Part shown: piece after piece, positions 63,389 through 64,000 of the stretch | How positions within the stretch are numbered: the stretch's first letter is position 1 | How the letters are laid out: each line of letters opens with the position of its first letter | Assembly (NCBI RefSeq): GCF_029193815.1 | Contig: NZ_JARFVC010000002.1 | Coordinates: 240,853-304,852 of the forward strand | Direction of reading: 5' to 3' | DNA length: 64,000 nucleotides | Source: Cytobacillus sp. S13-E01 | GTDB taxonomy: Bacteria > Bacillota > Bacilli > Bacillales > Bacillaceae_L | Program-made: the position numbers and the translations under genes | The notes under the pieces: model-generated | Seen by the model: the letters and a program-made list of their open reading frames with translations, nothing else | The model's database searches: none | Told to the model about the DNA's origin: nothing

Positions 63389-63601
63389 AAGAAAAGCGCA
63401 GGGCGCCCGCCTATCGGCGCGTCGATTAAAACCCGCCACGTCCTGTGGCGAACATCGACATCAGCAAATCCTATGCAAGTCAAGCATAAGACGAGCCCTG
63501 ACTGAAGGCGTTTTTTGCCTTCGGGGATTGGCTTATGACCTCGAGCCGATGGCGCCCGGAGCTAGACACTAAAACTAGGTTCAAATTTTTATACTTTCTT
63601 A
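63389..63601 (+). repeat. long-form dispersed repeat (family A), most complete copy
   Basis: It begins AAGAAAAGCGCAGGGCGCC and ends ACTTTCTTA. It has both the GTCGAT / ATCGAC module with CGCCAC / GTGGCG and the AAGCATAAG / CTTATG module. The inner stem is GAAGGC / GCCTTC, where other copies have different paired bases. The open frame across its right half is repeat-derived. Confidence 0.9.
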
Positions 63602-63607
63602 TTTTTC

Positions 63608-63795
63608 AAGAAAAGCGCAGAGCGTCCGTTCAGCGACGTATGGACTGGACTGAGCCGACTGAGATAAAGGAAACACGGAGAGCGACAGTGATCCGATGTT
63701 TACTTATCGTAGGGAGGCGAGGGAAGTCCACTAGTCGCTGGCGCTCGGAGCTAGACGTAGATAGACAGAGACACGAAGTTATACACAACCTTACA
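63608..63795 (+). repeat. divergent long-form repeat (family A)
   Basis: It begins AAGAAAAGCGCAGAGCGTCC and has GGCGCTCGGAGCTAGAC near the right end. GAGCGTC / GGCGCTC still pair, with two base pairs changed. The interior is different and partly complementary (GCGACGTATGGACT with AGTCCACTAGTCGC). Two open frames that cross it are not genes. Confidence 0.8.
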
Positions 63796-63920
63796 ATTTT
63801 ATAAATTCCCACTAGCATTGCATTAAATAAAAATCAATTTGTCAAGACTAATTCAACATAAATTTATATTGAATTTTTTGTAATAATTGGTAATTTTTAG
63901 TTCAAATAGATACAAAAAAA

Positions 63921-63972
63921 CCTTATAATTAGGTGGAAGGTAGGTTGTCCTGTCCAAATCCCAATTATAAGG
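63921..63972 (+). promoter_or_regulatory. inverted repeat that can cover the ribosome site of the last gene
   Basis: CCTTATAATT (63921-63930) is complementary to AATTATAAGG (63963-63972), whose last bases belong to the AAGGAG ribosome site at 63969-63974. Such a stem would hide the site on transcripts that enter from outside. Confidence 0.5.
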
Positions 63973-63980
63973 AGAAATCT

Positions 63981-64000
63981 ATGGACAAGAATACCATAAA
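63981..64000 (+). mobile_element. start of a gene cut by the window edge, possibly an IS transposase
   Basis: ATG 63981 has AAGGAG 6 bases upstream and encodes MDKNTI before the window ends. MDKNT openings are known from IS4-type transposases of Bacillus, and the upstream inverted repeat fits. The evidence is very thin because only six codons are present. No convincing terminal repeat could be set. Confidence 0.3.

Noticed and set aside
63535..63804. Open reading frame of 89 codons on the plus strand
   Set aside because: It lies entirely in family A repeat sequence and shares its opening (SSRWRPELD) with a frame in the repeat at 19552. No ribosome site.
63630..63818. Open reading frame of 62 codons on the minus strand
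   Set aside because: Complement of the divergent repeat at 63608, without a ribosome site.

Overview
The window is a chromosomal segment of a low-GC, endospore-forming Gram-positive bacterium of the Bacillaceae. The evidence is strong AGGAGG-type ribosome binding sites, frequent GTG and TTG starts, a SAM-I (S-box) riboswitch, two YjcZ-type small sporulation proteins, probable small acid-soluble spore proteins, and gene order that from memory follows the Bacillus subtilis ypm-ilvA-ypl-dfrA-thyB-ypj-ypi-yph-ypg region. I could not run a database search, so the genus is left open.

Layout. 1-7 kb: remnant of an FAD oxidoreductase, LysE exporter, S58 peptidase, D-amino acid transaminase, and a cstA / CC-tail protein / ArsA-ATPase series. 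7-12 kb: a SAM riboswitch in front of an ATP-grasp ligase and a flavin monooxygenase, then an acetyltransferase, an M20 hydrolase and cspD. 12-21 kb: aldehyde dehydrogenase with its DUF779 partner, msrAB fusion, several small spore or envelope genes, ypmS and ypmR. 21-26 kb: a ykoQ/ykoP/ykoN-like sporulation set, the copper chaperone Sco and a short YitT protein. 26-32 kb: a sulfur island (cysC, sat, cysH, a histidine phosphatase, comA, and a divergent MFS transporter) that should make activated sulfate and phosphosulfolactate. 32-49 kb: a sporulation-type histidine kinase and the conserved backbone ypmP, ilvA, yplP, yplQ, dfrA, thyA, ypjP, ypiP, brxA, ypgR, yfmR, ypgQ, interrupted by a lethal-factor-like secreted metalloprotease, a polysaccharide deacetylase and repeat-rich gaps. 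49-59 kb: DegV, an amidohydrolase next to a 1034-residue GNAT fusion protein, fhs, metA, AIM24 and a methyltransferase. 59-64 kb: the fruR-fruK-fruA operon and, at the edge, what looks like the start of an insertion sequence.

Common themes are sulfur (SAM riboswitch, LLM monooxygenase, sulfate activation, sulfolactate, methionine synthesis, methionine sulfoxide repair), one-carbon/folate metabolism (fhs, dfrA, thyA) and sporulation.

The most striking non-coding feature is a dispersed modular repeat. It has nine clear copies, all in the same orientation. Its ends are conserved and pair with each other with compensatory base changes, and its inner hairpin modules vary between copies. A second family exists as a 219-base structured element and a 48-base deletion form, and resembles a decayed IS200/IS605-type element. 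A third is a pair of about 60-base inverted repeats enclosing a 0.7-kb gene-free segment.
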